A DNA stretch of 64,000 bases, taken from Bog-756 sp963727075 (GTDB lineage: Bacteria; Actinomycetota; Acidimicrobiia; Acidimicrobiales; RAAP-2). Each line of letters opens with the position of its first letter. Position 1 is the stretch's first letter. Location: NCBI GenBank assembly GCA_963727075.1, contig CAVSET010000006.1, positions 124,001-188,000 of the forward strand. The letters run 5' to 3'. A program made the position numbers and the translations under genes. This document shows positions 1 through 8,517 of the stretch, piece after piece. The notes beneath the pieces were generated by a model. The model was not told the DNA's origin. It searched no databases and saw only the letters and a list, made by a program, of their open reading frames with translations.

Positions 1-2
1 TC

Positions 3-167
3 GAGTGCCCGCTGGTCATCGACACCGACGCCCATGCGCCGGGCCAGCTCGAATGGCAGCGGAACGGGTGCGAACAGGCCGCCAAGGCCGGCGTGCCGGT
101 GGAGCGGGTCATGAACGCCCTCCCCATGGACGACTTCCTGGCCTGGACGTCGGGTCACGTCGGGTGA
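3..167 (+). CDS. PHP-domain protein, C-terminal fragment
   Basis: The window opens inside a gene; 54 codons in frame 3 remain before TGA at 165-167. The visible peptide contains 'VIDTDAHAPGQLEW' followed by an alternating hydrophobic tail ending 'LAWTSGHVG'. The D-A-H motif with the following SPGQLEW-like stretch is typical of the last metal-binding segment of PHP (polymerase and histidinol phosphatase) domain proteins, which hydrolyse phosphoesters with a trinuclear metal site. Only the C-terminus is visible, so PolX-type polymerase, TrpH-like phosphoesterase or another PHP protein cannot be told apart. The next gene begins 27 nt downstream with its own promoter. Confidence 0.7.
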   Translation, partial: ECPLVIDTDAHAPGQLEWQRNGCEQAAKAGVPVERVMNALPMDDFLAWTSGHVG

Positions 168-182
168 GCGGTGAGCGCCGGA

Positions 183-188
183 TACCAT
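183..188 (+). promoter_or_regulatory. -10 element of a probable leaderless ligC promoter
   Basis: TACCAT lies exactly 6 nt before the GTG at 195. A -10 hexamer 6-7 nt upstream of the initiation codon puts the transcription start on the first base of the start codon, the usual arrangement for leaderless actinobacterial mRNAs. No Shine-Dalgarno sequence precedes the GTG. Confidence 0.5.
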
Positions 189-194
189 CGGTCC

Positions 195-1262
195 GTGACG
201 CTCCCCGTCGTGCCCCCGGTGGCTCCGATGCTGGCCAAGCTGGCCCGGGAGCTGCCCGAAGGGGAGGGGCTCTTCTACGAGCCCAAGTGGGACGGGTTCC
301 GGTGCATCGTCTTCCGGGACGGTGACGACGTGGTCCTGGGCAGCCGCAACGAGAAGCCCCTCACCCGGTACTTCCCCGAGCTGGTGGCGGCGCTGGGTGC
401 TCAACTGCCTGAGCGATGCGTGGTCGACGGCGAGATCGTGATCGCCGGGCCCTCCGGGCTCGACTTCGACGCCCTTTCCCAACGGATCCATCCGGCTGCG
501 TCCCGCGTCCGCCTCCTGGCCGAGACCACACCGGCCGCCTTCGTCGCCTTCGACCTGTTGGCCCTGGCCGACAGGGACCTCCAGCCCGAGCCGTACGCCG
601 AACGGCGCCGGGCGCTCGAGCGGGCGCTCAAGAAGGCGCGGGCGCCCGTCCACCTCACGCCGGTGACCACCAGCCCGGACACGGCCCGCGACTGGTTCTC
701 GCGATTCGAAGGGGCCGGCCTGGACGGGGTGGTGGTCAAGGCGGGCGACCTCCCCTACCAGCCGGCCAAGCGAGTCATGCTCAAGGTCAAGCACGAACGC
801 ACCGCCGACTGCGTCGTCGCCGGGTTCCGCTGGCACAAGGAAGGTGGCGTGGTCGGGTCCCTCCTCCTCGGGCTGTTCGACGAGGACGGGGTGCTCCATC
901 ACGTGGGGGTGGCCTCGGGGTTCAGCGCCGCCCGACGGGTGGAGCTCGTCGATACGCTGGCTCCCTACCGGAAGGGGTCCACGACCGGGCACCCGTGGCT
1001 GGCCCACCAGGAACCCGACGGCCGGATCCCCGGTGGCCAGAGCCGATGGAGCGCCGGGAAGGACCTCAGCTGGGAGCCGCTACGGCCCGAGCTGGTGGCC
1101 GAGGTGGGCTACGACCACCTGCAAGGGGACCGGTTCCGCCACGCCACCTCGTTCGTCCGGTGGAGGCCGGAGCGCGACCCGGAGTCCTGCACCTACGGGC
1201 AGCTGGACAGCCCGGTACCGACTGAGCTCGAAGAGGTGTTCGGCACCCCCTCCCGGCGCTGA
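195..1262 (+). CDS. ligC: ATP-dependent DNA ligase, LigC type
   Basis: Joins nicked DNA through a lysyl-AMP intermediate. The GTG at 195 gives the N-terminus MTLPVVPPVAPMLAK, which matches the start of mycobacterial LigC; an in-frame GTG at 171 would add eight residues not expected for the family. The adenylation motif 'EPKWDGFR' is close to the N-terminus, the glutamate motif 'VVDGEIV' follows, and the 'GLDGVVVKAG' and 'LKVKHERTADCVV' motifs mark the end of the nucleotidyltransferase domain. An OB-fold domain fills the rest (355 aa, normal for LigC). There is no polymerase or phosphoesterase domain. A separate split LigD is encoded at 44.6-47 kb. LigC is a back-up ligase in mycobacterial repair; the role here is inferred from family. 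Confidence 0.9.
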   Translation: MTLPVVPPVAPMLAKLARELPEGEGLFYEPKWDGFRCIVFRDGDDVVLGSRNEKPLTRYFPELVAALGAQLPERCVVDGEIVIAGPSGLDFDALSQRIHPAASRVRLLAETTPAAFVAFDLLALADRDLQPEPYAERRRALERALKKARAPVHLTPVTTSPDTARDWFSRFEGAGLDGVVVKAGDLPYQPAKRVMLKVKHERTADCVVAGFRWHKEGGVVGSLLLGLFDEDGVLHHVGVASGFSAARRVELVDTLAPYRKGSTTGHPWLAHQEPDGRIPGGQSRWSAGKDLSWEPLRPELVAEVGYDHLQGDRFRHATSFVRWRPERDPESCTYGQLDSPVPTELEEVFGTPSRR

Positions 1263-1264
1263 GC

Positions 1265-2149
1265 TCAGCGCGACGCCAGGGCGGCGGTCCGCTCGGCCAG
1301 GGCCGGGTCACCGAAGTAACGGCAGACGTCCTCGAAGGCGGCGGTCGGCCCGTGCCACTCCAGGGAGGCCACCCCGTCGAGAAGGGTCCGATCCAGGCGG
1401 AGTGTGGCGAGGACCCGGAACAGCTCGGCCTGCTCCCGTTGGGCGGCGAGCGTCTCGGCCAGCCGCCCAGCCCCCCGGACCGCCGAGCGCAGGCCGGGGT
1501 CCCAGTCCACCGCGTCGTCGGGGATCTCCTCCAGCGCGCCGTAGTGGGCCAGCACGGTCGAGGCCGATCGCCGTCCCCAACCTGCCAACCCGGGGAAGCC
1601 GTCGGCGCTGTCCCCGACCAGCGCCAGCCAGTCGGGGATCGACCGGGGGGCGACCCCGAACTTCTCCCACACGCCGGCCTCGTCGGCGATGGTGCCCTTC
1701 CGGCGGTCGAGCTGCACCACCCGCTGGCCGACGACGCACTGGGCCAGGTCCTTGTCTGGGGTGCAGATGATCACCTGCTCGACCGTCGGGTCCTCGGACG
1801 CCACCGAGGCCGCCGAGGCGAGGGCGTCGTCGGCCTCGAGCTCCACCATGGGCCACAGCCCGACCCCGAGGGCGTCGAGGGCGCGCTCCACCATGTCGAA
1901 CTGGGACCGGAGATCCGGGTCGATGCCCTCACCGGTCTTGTAGCCCGGCCAGAGGTCGTTGCGGAACGATTCGATGACGTGGTCGGTGGCCACGCCCACG
2001 TGGGTGGCTCCCTCGCTCAGCATCCCGACGACGGACAGGACGACACCCCGGGCGGCACCGATCGGGGCGCCGTCGTCGGACGTCCGGGGTGGTTGTCCGT
2101 AGAAGTGGCGGAACAGCTCGTAGGTCCCGTCGACCAGATGGACGCGCAC
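1265..2149 (-). CDS. 5'-3' exonuclease (PolI N-domain/flap-endonuclease family)
   Basis: 294-aa stand-alone homologue of the 5' nuclease domain of DNA polymerase I. It opens with 'MRVHLVDGTYELFRHFY', has the acidic cluster 'ELEADDALAS', the 'CTPDKDLAQ' metal-binding motif and a helix-hairpin-helix region near 'LVGDSADGFPGLAGWG', all expected for this nuclease. It should remove RNA primers or flaps. It ends 3 nt from the convergent ligC stop. Upstream on the same strand lies queA with only 63 nt between them, so it may be the last gene of the SDR-queA transcript. The G-D-S-A-D-G-F-P-G motif and intact acidic residues suggest an active enzyme. Confidence 0.88.
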   Translation of the reverse strand: MRVHLVDGTYELFRHFYGQPPRTSDDGAPIGAARGVVLSVVGMLSEGATHVGVATDHVIESFRNDLWPGYKTGEGIDPDLRSQFDMVERALDALGVGLWPMVELEADDALASAASVASEDPTVEQVIICTPDKDLAQCVVGQRVVQLDRRKGTIADEAGVWEKFGVAPRSIPDWLALVGDSADGFPGLAGWGRRSASTVLAHYGALEEIPDDAVDWDPGLRSAVRGAGRLAETLAAQREQAELFRVLATLRLDRTLLDGVASLEWHGPTAAFEDVCRYFGDPALAERTAALASR

Positions 2150-2212
2150 CCGGCCAGTCTGTCAGCCCGCCGGCGGGCATCGCGGGGTGCCGGCTCGACC
2201 GGGGCCCGGTGC

Positions 2213-3268
2213 TCAGGGCAGGATGAGGTGGACGTCCCCGAACTCGTGCCATCGGTACCCCTGGGCCAGTGCCGCATCGTAGGACGCACGTAGGAGCTCG
2301 AGGCCGGTGAGCGTCTCGAGCAGGAGGAGGTGCGACGAGGCGGGTTCGTGCCAGCCGGTGAGCATGCCGTCGGTCATCCGGAGGCCGCGTTCGGGGGAGA
2401 TCACGACGTCGGTCCACCCGTCGTAGGCACGGGCCAGCCGGTCAGGCCCGGCCGCCGTCTCCAGGGCGCGCACCACGGTGGTCCCCACCGCGATGACCCG
2501 GTGCCCGGTGGCCCGGGCCAGGTTGACCCGTTCGGCGGTGGTGTCGGGGACGCGTACCCTCTCCGGGTAGGGGAGCTCGTCGGCCTCGAGCGAGGCGACC
2601 CCGGTGTGCAGGACGACCGGGGTGATACTGACGCCCATGGCCACCAGGCGGGTCACCATCTCGGGGGTGAACGGCCGGCCGGCGCTCGGCATCTCGGCGC
2701 TCCCCGGCACGGTGGCGTAGACGTTCTGGTACAGCTCGATCGGCCATGACCGTTCGACATAGCCGTAGCGGATGGGCCGGCCGTGGACGGCCAACCAACT
2801 GAGCACGCGCCGGCCCGTCTCGATGCGGGCGACCCACAGGCGCCCGGCCTCGCCGTACGGCTCCTCCAGCGTCAGCGACGCCCCGCCCGGGAGCCGCAGG
2901 TGCCGCCCGGGCGGCGGGCCCTCCCATCGAGACGTCGTGCGCGCCGTCATCCGCCTCAGTTCGACCACCCACCGCGCCTCGTCGAGTTGGGTGGACAGGT
3001 GGACGACGAGCTCGAGCCCGCTGTCGGCCACCGCGTCGACGGCCGCCGGAATGGTGCCTGACGTGTTGACGACCAGCAGGTCGCCGGGTTCGAGGAACCT
3101 GGTGAGGAAGCTGAACGAACTGGGGACGAGCGACTGGTCGTCCCGATAGGCCACGAGCATCCGCACCGCGTCACGGGTCAGCCCTCGCGCCTCCGGTGGC
3201 TCCGACGCCTCGAGGTCGGCCGGCAGCTCGTAGGTGAACCGCGGCGGTGGGGGGACGAGCGCGGTCAT
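2213..3268 (-). CDS. queA: S-adenosylmethionine:tRNA ribosyltransferase-isomerase-like protein (QueA family)
   Basis: 351 aa, close to the QueA family length. The N-terminus 'PPPRFTYELPADLEA', 'LEPGDLLVVNTSGTIPAA', 'PIRYGYV' and 'LYQNVYA', 'SAGRPFTP' and the C-terminal 'TDGMLTGWHEP' segment follow the QueA layout. Canonical QueA transfers ribose from SAM to 7-aminomethyl-deazaguanine in tRNA during queuosine synthesis. No other queuosine gene is visible in the window, so the classical role is not established for this homologue. Its ATG overlaps the SDR stop by 4 nt (ATGA), implying translational coupling and placing it behind the SoxR-type promoter at 4001-4031. Confidence 0.82.
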   Translation of the reverse strand: MTALVPPPPRFTYELPADLEASEPPEARGLTRDAVRMLVAYRDDQSLVPSSFSFLTRFLEPGDLLVVNTSGTIPAAVDAVADSGLELVVHLSTQLDEARWVVELRRMTARTTSRWEGPPPGRHLRLPGGASLTLEEPYGEAGRLWVARIETGRRVLSWLAVHGRPIRYGYVERSWPIELYQNVYATVPGSAEMPSAGRPFTPEMVTRLVAMGVSITPVVLHTGVASLEADELPYPERVRVPDTTAERVNLARATGHRVIAVGTTVVRALETAAGPDRLARAYDGWTDVVISPERGLRMTDGMLTGWHEPASSHLLLLETLTGLELLRASYDAALAQGYRWHEFGDVHLILP

Positions 3269-3957
3269 GAGGGCACCAGGCCCCCGACCCGGTAGCGACC
3301 GCTCGGTGCGCCGGAGTCGATCAACCGGCGGATGGCGGGTACCACCGACTCCGGCTCGGGCCGGTCCGAGATGTCCTCGCCCGGGTAGGCGGCCTGATGC
3401 ATCTCGGTACGCATGTCGCCCGGGTCGAACTGGTACACGCGCAGCTCCGGCTGTTCGACGGCCAGGACCGAGTGGATCTGGTCCAGCGCCGCCTTGGACG
3501 ACCCGTAGCCGCCCCAGCCGGCGTAGGCCTCGACGGCGGCATCCGACGACACCGAGAGGACCGTGCCGCGGGCGGCCCGCAGCCGGGGGAGTGTCGCCTG
3601 CACGAGTGCCAGGGGAGCGAACACGTTGACCTCGTAGACCTGTCGCAGGTCGTCGAGGGGATACCGGTCGAGGGCGGGCAACGGGCTGGACCCGATCGTG
3701 CTGGCATTGTTGACCAACAGGTCGAGGGAGCCGAGTGCGTCCGCCGCCGCCACCAAGGCGGCCCGGTGGTCGGGGTCCGCCACGTCACCGGCGATGGCCT
3801 CGACCCAGGTGCCGAACCTCTTCAATCCCACTCCGACCTCCCGCAGCGGGCCGGGCCGGCGCCCGTCGACGACCAGGTCCCACCCGTCGACGGCCAGGCT
3901 GGCGGCGAGGGCCCGGCCGAGCCCACGCGAGGCCCCTGTGACTAGTGCGACTGGCAT
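3265..3957 (-). CDS. SDR-family oxidoreductase, predicted SoxR target
   Basis: 230-aa short-chain dehydrogenase: the cofactor motif 'TGASRGLGRALA' is at the N-terminus, 'LLVNNAS' in the middle, and the catalytic Ser and Tyr-x-x-x-Lys ('SVSSDAA', 'YGSSKAA') follow. NAD(P)-linked; substrate unknown. I place the start at the ATG at 3957 because GGAGGT lies 6 nt upstream of it; the in-frame ATG at 3963 is too close to that ribosome site. The stop overlaps the queA start. The gene is divergent from soxR and its promoter carries a SoxR palindrome, so it is probably induced by redox-cycling compounds. Confidence 0.88.
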   Translation of the reverse strand: MPVALVTGASRGLGRALAASLAVDGWDLVVDGRRPGPLREVGVGLKRFGTWVEAIAGDVADPDHRAALVAAADALGSLDLLVNNASTIGSSPLPALDRYPLDDLRQVYEVNVFAPLALVQATLPRLRAARGTVLSVSSDAAVEAYAGWGGYGSSKAALDQIHSVLAVEQPELRVYQFDPGDMRTEMHQAAYPGEDISDRPEPESVVPAIRRLIDSGAPSGRYRVGGLVPS

Positions 3958-4000
3958 GTCCATACCTCCGGTTCCGGTGCCCGGACGGCACCTCACCGGT

Positions 4001-4031
4001 AGGGTAAAGGCTAAAGTTAACTTTAAGTCAA
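4001..4031 (-). promoter_or_regulatory. SoxR-type promoter and operator of the SDR-queA operon
   Basis: Reading the minus strand, -35 TTGACT is at 4031-4026 and -10 TACCCT at 4006-4001, separated by 19 bp. Between them sits the perfect 14-bp palindrome TAAAGTTAACTTTA (4012-4025). The AAGTTAACTT core is that of the known SoxR operator, and an over-long 19-bp spacer is the hallmark of MerR-family activated promoters, where the regulator untwists the spacer. A soxR gene begins 38 bp away on the other strand. Together this strongly predicts SoxR control of the SDR gene, and possibly of soxR itself. Confidence 0.85.
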
Positions 4032-4068
4032 GCCCCGAGCACCGGTTTCCGAAAGGTGGGCGCACAGC

Positions 4069-4506
4069 ATGGAGGAGCTCCTTTCCATCGGCGAGGTCGC
4101 GGAACGAAGCGGCCTCGCCACGTCGGCCATCCGCTTCTATGAGCAGCGAGGCCTGGTCCATGCCGAACGGGCCGCCGGTGGCCAGCGCCGTTTCCGCCGG
4201 GACGTCCTCCGGCGGATCGCCTTCATCCGCATCGCCCAACGGGTCGGGCTGAGCCTGGAGGAGATCGCCTCCGCCCTGGCCGGCCTGCCGGTCGACCGGG
4301 CTCCCAGCCGCCAGGACTGGCAGCGACTCACCCGGGGATGGCGCCAGCGCATCGATGAGCGGATCGCCGTTCTCGAGGCCCTTCGGGGTGGCTTGACCAG
4401 CTGCATCGGGTGCGGATGCCTGTCGCTCCGCACCTGCACCCTGTCCAATCCCGGCGATGTGGCCGCCTCGCTGGGCTCGGGCCCCACCTACCTGCTCGGG
4501 GAGTGA
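4069..4506 (+). CDS. soxR: Redox-sensitive MerR-family activator SoxR
   Basis: 145 aa. The N-terminal winged helix starts 'LLSIGEVAERSGLATSAIRF', a textbook MerR DNA-binding domain, followed by the dimerisation helix and a C-terminal cysteine cluster 'CIGCGCLSLRTC', which holds the [2Fe-2S] cluster of SoxR. Oxidation or nitrosylation of that cluster activates transcription. The ATG is preceded by a purine-rich stretch (GAAAGGTGG, about 10 nt upstream). In actinobacteria SoxR usually controls a few genes for modification or export of redox-active metabolites, which fits the single divergent SDR operon and its SoxR box. Confidence 0.93.
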   Translation: MEELLSIGEVAERSGLATSAIRFYEQRGLVHAERAAGGQRRFRRDVLRRIAFIRIAQRVGLSLEEIASALAGLPVDRAPSRQDWQRLTRGWRQRIDERIAVLEALRGGLTSCIGCGCLSLRTCTLSNPGDVAASLGSGPTYLLGE

Positions 4507-4568
4507 GAGGCGGCCCGGATCCCGGTCCCGGGGCCGGTCGACGCCCGCGCTGCTAGCGTCCCGGGAGA

Positions 4569-5966
4569 ATGACCGAACCAGCGCACCTGTCACGCCGGGC
4601 CCTGCTCGGTGGGGCGATCGCCGGGGCCGCCGCCGTCGGGATCGGGCCGGGGCGGGCGTCGGCGATGGCCCGCCGTTCACCGGTGGCGCGCCCGTCGGCC
4701 AAGTCCCCCGGTCCGGGGTCCCTCCCGAACCCCGGCGCCCCGGCCGGCAGCGACCAGCTCCCCGAGATCACCTCGATCATCGTCGTGATGATGGAGAACC
4801 ACACCTACGACAGCATCCTTGGCCTGTTGCCCCGGGGCGACGGCTTCGTGCTCGGGCTGGACGGCAAGCCGACCGCTTCCAATCCCTGGCCGGAGGACTC
4901 GACGTTCCCTCCGCCGTTCCGCGATGCACAGGTCCGCGCCTTCCCCATGCCCACCCCCTGTCAGGTGGATGCCCACCCGTTCAACACCTGGGAGGCCGGC
5001 CATGTCTCCTACGCCCGGGGCCGGATGAGCGGGTTCGTGAAGAGCCAGAGCGGCCCGGTCTCCATGGGCTACTACGACGCCTCGACCCTGCCGTTCGTCA
5101 ACTCGCTGGCCGACACCTTCCCGGTGTGCGACCGGTTCTTCTCGTCGGTCCTGGCCCAGACCTACCCCAACCGGCGCTACCTCATGGGCGGCACCTCGCT
5201 CGGGCTGCTCAATGACGTCCTCAACCGCGACCGCCCACCCAACGGGACTGTCTTCGAAGCGCTCAACGCCCACGGCATCCCGTGGCGCAACTACTACTCC
5301 GACCTCCCGTCCTCGCTGATCTGGACCTACCTGGCGAATGTGCCCGGCATCACGTCGAACCTGGTGCACATCAACCAGTTCTTCGCCGACGCCTCGGCGG
5401 GGGCCCTGCCCGCCTTCAGCCTGGTCGATCCCAATTTCGGGACGTCGTCGGAGGAGAACCCCCAGGACGTGCAGTTCGGAGACCAGTTCCTGGCCCAAGT
5501 CGTCACCGCCGTCATGGCCTCCCCACAGTGGCACAGCACGCTGCTGGTGTGGACCTACGACGAGGGCGGCGGCTACTACGACCATGTCCCACCCCCGAGA
5601 GCGGTGAAGCCTGACAATGTCGCTCCGGTGCTCGCACCCACCGACCCCCCCGGCTCGTTCAACCGGTACGGCTTCCGGGTGCCATCCGGGGTGGTGTCGC
5701 CGTTCGCCCGGCCCGACTACGTGTCGAGCGTGGTGCATGACCACACCTCGATCCTCAAGCTGGTCGAGACGAAGTGGAACCTGCCGGCGCTCACCTATCG
5801 GGATGCGCGCGCCGACAACTTGCTCGACTGCATCGACCTGGTGCACCCACCCGCCTTTCTCACCCCACCGACACTGGCCGCCGCCATCGACCCGAACTCG
5901 GATGGCGGGTGCCTGACCACCGGCCCTGGCACCATCCCGCCGCCAGCCTCGGTGATGAGGGTCTGA
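4569..5966 (+). CDS. Tat-exported phosphoesterase (phospholipase C/acid phosphatase-like)
   Basis: 465 aa. The N-terminus 'HLSRRALLGGAIAGAAAVG' is a twin-arginine signal, so the folded protein is exported. The mature part carries the phosphoesterase family signature 'IIVVMMENHTYDSILG' (metal-binding Glu-Asn and nucleophile region), 'TYPNRRYLMGGTS' and the late 'TYDEGGGYYDHVPPP' metal ligands. The family includes phospholipase C and AcpA-type acid phosphatases; substrate is not predictable. A possible -10 TAGCGT at 4554-4559 lies 9 nt before the ATG. A longer paralogue with an extra C-terminal domain is encoded at 24638-26302. Confidence 0.88.
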   Translation: MTEPAHLSRRALLGGAIAGAAAVGIGPGRASAMARRSPVARPSAKSPGPGSLPNPGAPAGSDQLPEITSIIVVMMENHTYDSILGLLPRGDGFVLGLDGKPTASNPWPEDSTFPPPFRDAQVRAFPMPTPCQVDAHPFNTWEAGHVSYARGRMSGFVKSQSGPVSMGYYDASTLPFVNSLADTFPVCDRFFSSVLAQTYPNRRYLMGGTSLGLLNDVLNRDRPPNGTVFEALNAHGIPWRNYYSDLPSSLIWTYLANVPGITSNLVHINQFFADASAGALPAFSLVDPNFGTSSEENPQDVQFGDQFLAQVVTAVMASPQWHSTLLVWTYDEGGGYYDHVPPPRAVKPDNVAPVLAPTDPPGSFNRYGFRVPSGVVSPFARPDYVSSVVHDHTSILKLVETKWNLPALTYRDARADNLLDCIDLVHPPAFLTPPTLAAAIDPNSDGGCLTTGPGTIPPPASVMRV

Positions 5967-6000
5967 GCGGCCGCCGCGACCGGCAGGGCACGCCGCCCGA

Positions 6001-7353
6001 TCAGCTCAGGTAGTTGGGGTTGGCCACCATGAGCTGGTCGCGGGCCGAGGCGGCCAACGCCGCGGCCAGCCCGCCCCAGTCGTCGTCGAAGGCTCCCGCC
6101 CGGATGGCCGAGGCCAGGGCGGCGTCGTCGTCGAACCCCAGTCCGGCCAGGCGTTCTGCATGGGCGTTGGCGATGGTCGGGCCGAGCTCCAGCTGGCGGC
6201 CGACGGTACCGACCACGTTGGCGGCGATCCGGGCCTCGAACCGGGGGCCGGCGTCACCGGGCTCGGCCGTCGACCGCTCGAGATGCTCACGCAGCGCATC
6301 GACCAGCTCCTCGAGCGTGGGCCGTCCGAAGGGAGCGAGGGCCGGGGACGGCTCGACCGAGGCCACGGGAGCCGGGCTGCCCGGATCGGGTGCCACGTCG
6401 AGGAGGACGAACAGGTCCCATTCGCTCTCACAGACCCGGCGCCCGATGGCGGCCAACTCGAGGGACCGGGTGCGGCCGCTCAGGTGGGCCGACGCCTGTA
6501 TCGCGCAGATGACGGCCCATTTGACCGTGGCATAGACCTCCCACCAGTGCACCGTGGCCAGGTCGAGCCGATGGCCTCCGGCGTCGACATAGGCTTGGAG
6601 GAGGATCCCGAGGTCGCCGAACCCGCCGACCCGGCCGGGCCCACCGAACCGCCAGGCGGGGGCGCACAACCAGCCGATGTCCTCAGCCGGGTCGCCCACG
6701 TGGGCCAGCTCCCAGTCGAGCACGGCGGCCAGTCCGTGGTCGTCGATCAGGAGGTTGCCGAGGCGGAAGTCACCGTGGACCGTGGTGCGGGACCCCTGCG
6801 GCGGCCGATGGGACCGGAGCCACCGGGCCCCGAGCTCGAGGGCGGGGCGGACCTCACCCAGACTGTCGAGGAAGACGAGCGGACCATCCAGCGGGTCATG
6901 GGGCGGGAGGCCGCCGATGTCGGTGGGGTCGATGGCGTGGATGGCGGCCAGGGCCTGCCCGCACTGGGCGGTGAGCGCGGCCCGGGCCTCGGCCCACTGC
7001 GGGTCCCGCAGGATCCTCCGGGGGATCGACTCCCCGTCGAGGCGTTCAACGACGAGCCACCCCGGTGGGAGCCCGTCCCGCCTGCCGGCGCCCACCACGC
7101 CCGGCACGGGCACGCCCCCCGCCCGGGCGGCCGCCAGGAGAGCAGCCTCGACTGCGACCCGGTCGGGCTGCCCGCCGGGAAGGGTCCCGCGGTCCTGTTG
7201 GAGGATGAGCGGCCTGGTGATTCCCTCAGCGGTGAGGAGGTCGAACGAGGTGGTGGTACGCGACGCGCCGCCCGACAATCGCCGGAGGCCGGACACGGTG
7301 CCGCCGAGCACCCGGGCCAGCTCGGAGGCCACCTCACCGGCCGGGGTCGCCAC
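6001..7353 (-). CDS. Phosphotransferase-family protein (APH/kinase-like fold)
   Basis: 450 aa with the aminoglycoside-phosphotransferase/choline-kinase fold: N-lobe 'LSGGASRTTTSFDL' and 'LILQQDRG', catalytic loop 'TVHGDFRLGNLLID' and metal motif 'AVLDWELAHVGDP'. In actinobacteria such proteins are common beside acyl-CoA and lipid genes, and antibiotic resistance should not be assumed. The GTG at 7353 overlaps the stop of the upstream gene (TAGTG), suggesting coupled translation. After the kinase domain (to about residue 330) there is a roughly 110-residue helical extension rich in Ala and Glu that I do not recognise. Confidence 0.82.
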   Translation of the reverse strand: MATPAGEVASELARVLGGTVSGLRRLSGGASRTTTSFDLLTAEGITRPLILQQDRGTLPGGQPDRVAVEAALLAAARAGGVPVPGVVGAGRRDGLPPGWLVVERLDGESIPRRILRDPQWAEARAALTAQCGQALAAIHAIDPTDIGGLPPHDPLDGPLVFLDSLGEVRPALELGARWLRSHRPPQGSRTTVHGDFRLGNLLIDDHGLAAVLDWELAHVGDPAEDIGWLCAPAWRFGGPGRVGGFGDLGILLQAYVDAGGHRLDLATVHWWEVYATVKWAVICAIQASAHLSGRTRSLELAAIGRRVCESEWDLFVLLDVAPDPGSPAPVASVEPSPALAPFGRPTLEELVDALREHLERSTAEPGDAGPRFEARIAANVVGTVGRQLELGPTIANAHAERLAGLGFDDDAALASAIRAGAFDDDWGGLAAALAASARDQLMVANPNYLS

Positions 7354-8352
7354 TACTCGACGGCGACGACAGGCCTCCCGCCGTCGTCGAGCTGGTGCAG
7401 GTACTCGCTGATGCCGTAGCCGGTCGCCCGCTCGCCCGAACCGCCCAGGTAGGTCCACCGGGTCAGCCCCTCGTTGACCAGCGTGTGGCCCAGCCGCCCG
7501 ATGTCGGCCACTCGCGCCACGTCGCCGCGCAACGCGTGAGCTACGGCCCTGCTTGTCGGCCACCCGCAGGTGCACGACCCGGTGGGTGACCCCGTCGTCG
7601 GCCAGCTCGGTGCGGAGGCCCCACTCGGCGACGCTGCTCGTCTGCCCGTCGGCCCAGACCCACCCGCGGTGGAGGTCACCGGCCTCGGTGCCGAGCCGGA
7701 TCCCGCCGAAGTGCATGGCCTCGCCCACGTTGATGCTGAACCACCGCCACATGCGCGGGCCACCCCAGCGACGCGGTCCCCAGGACCGGTCGCGATTCCC
7801 GAGAGCCCCATTCCACTGATGCCGGCGGCCGTCGACCTCGAGCCATCCCGTCCAGCGACCGGCCTGCTCCAGGTGGCCCTTGCCCACGGTGGCGGCGGCC
7901 GCCGACGCCTCGGCCGACGTGGCCGTCCCGCCCGCCTGCCCGTCGGTCCCGATGCCGGGAGTGAGGGCGTCGAAGCGGACGTCGAGGGCGACGTGGACGG
8001 AGCGGCCGGTCCCGGCGCCCGGAACGCACGGCCGGGCCGGCGCCGCCGCGTCCAGGGTGATGCGCCAGGCCCGGAGTGGTTCGATCATCTCGTAGCGCAC
8101 CGCCCCCACGTCGAGGCGGGTGTCGATCATCTCGTGCTGTTCACGCACCGCTCGGTACTCGGCCAGGTCTCCGCCTGGCAGCCAGACCGACATCGAGGCA
8201 TCCATCGAGCCCTCGTGAGGGCGGATGCCGATGCGGGTGAAGAACCCGGAGTCGCTGCCCGGGTCGAAGGCGTTGAAGTAGTAGGACTCGCTCCATGCAC
8301 CATCACCCTCGACCGGGTGGGCCAGATCGTGGCGGGGATCGAGGACCGGCAT
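7353..8352 (-). CDS. DUF7064/DUF7065-like protein (one frame change)
   Basis: About 333 aa. The N-terminus 'MPVLDPRHDLAHPVEG' leads into an all-beta region with 'YYFNAFDP' and a later 'NRDRSWGPRRWGG' motif typical of lipocalin-like, hydroxyneurosporene-synthase-like proteins often found beside APH-fold genes in actinobacteria. A one-base shift near 7541 is needed: before it the frame reads '..RVADKQG', after it 'AVAHALRGDVARV..YLHQLDDGGRPVVAVE' to the TAG at 7353. It shares its last base with the start of the kinase-like gene. Function unknown; the pairing suggests joint action on a lipophilic substrate. Confidence 0.65.
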
Positions 8353-8517
8353 GGCTACACCATCGCCGCTCCGGCGACGACATTCAACCTTCCTCCGGAG
8401 AGGAGCCGACCGGACCGGCGGAGCGGGTCTCCTCCGACGGGCGGGGTCCGGTTGTGTGAGACTCGGCCGGCCACAGAGACGCGGCCGGGCCGTCCGCTCG
8501 GACGCTGGGGGAGGAGT

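Noticed and set aside
6001..7353. Aminoglycoside resistance gene
   Set aside because: APH-fold proteins with this N-lobe are common housekeeping kinases in actinobacteria and no resistance-specific residues were visible.
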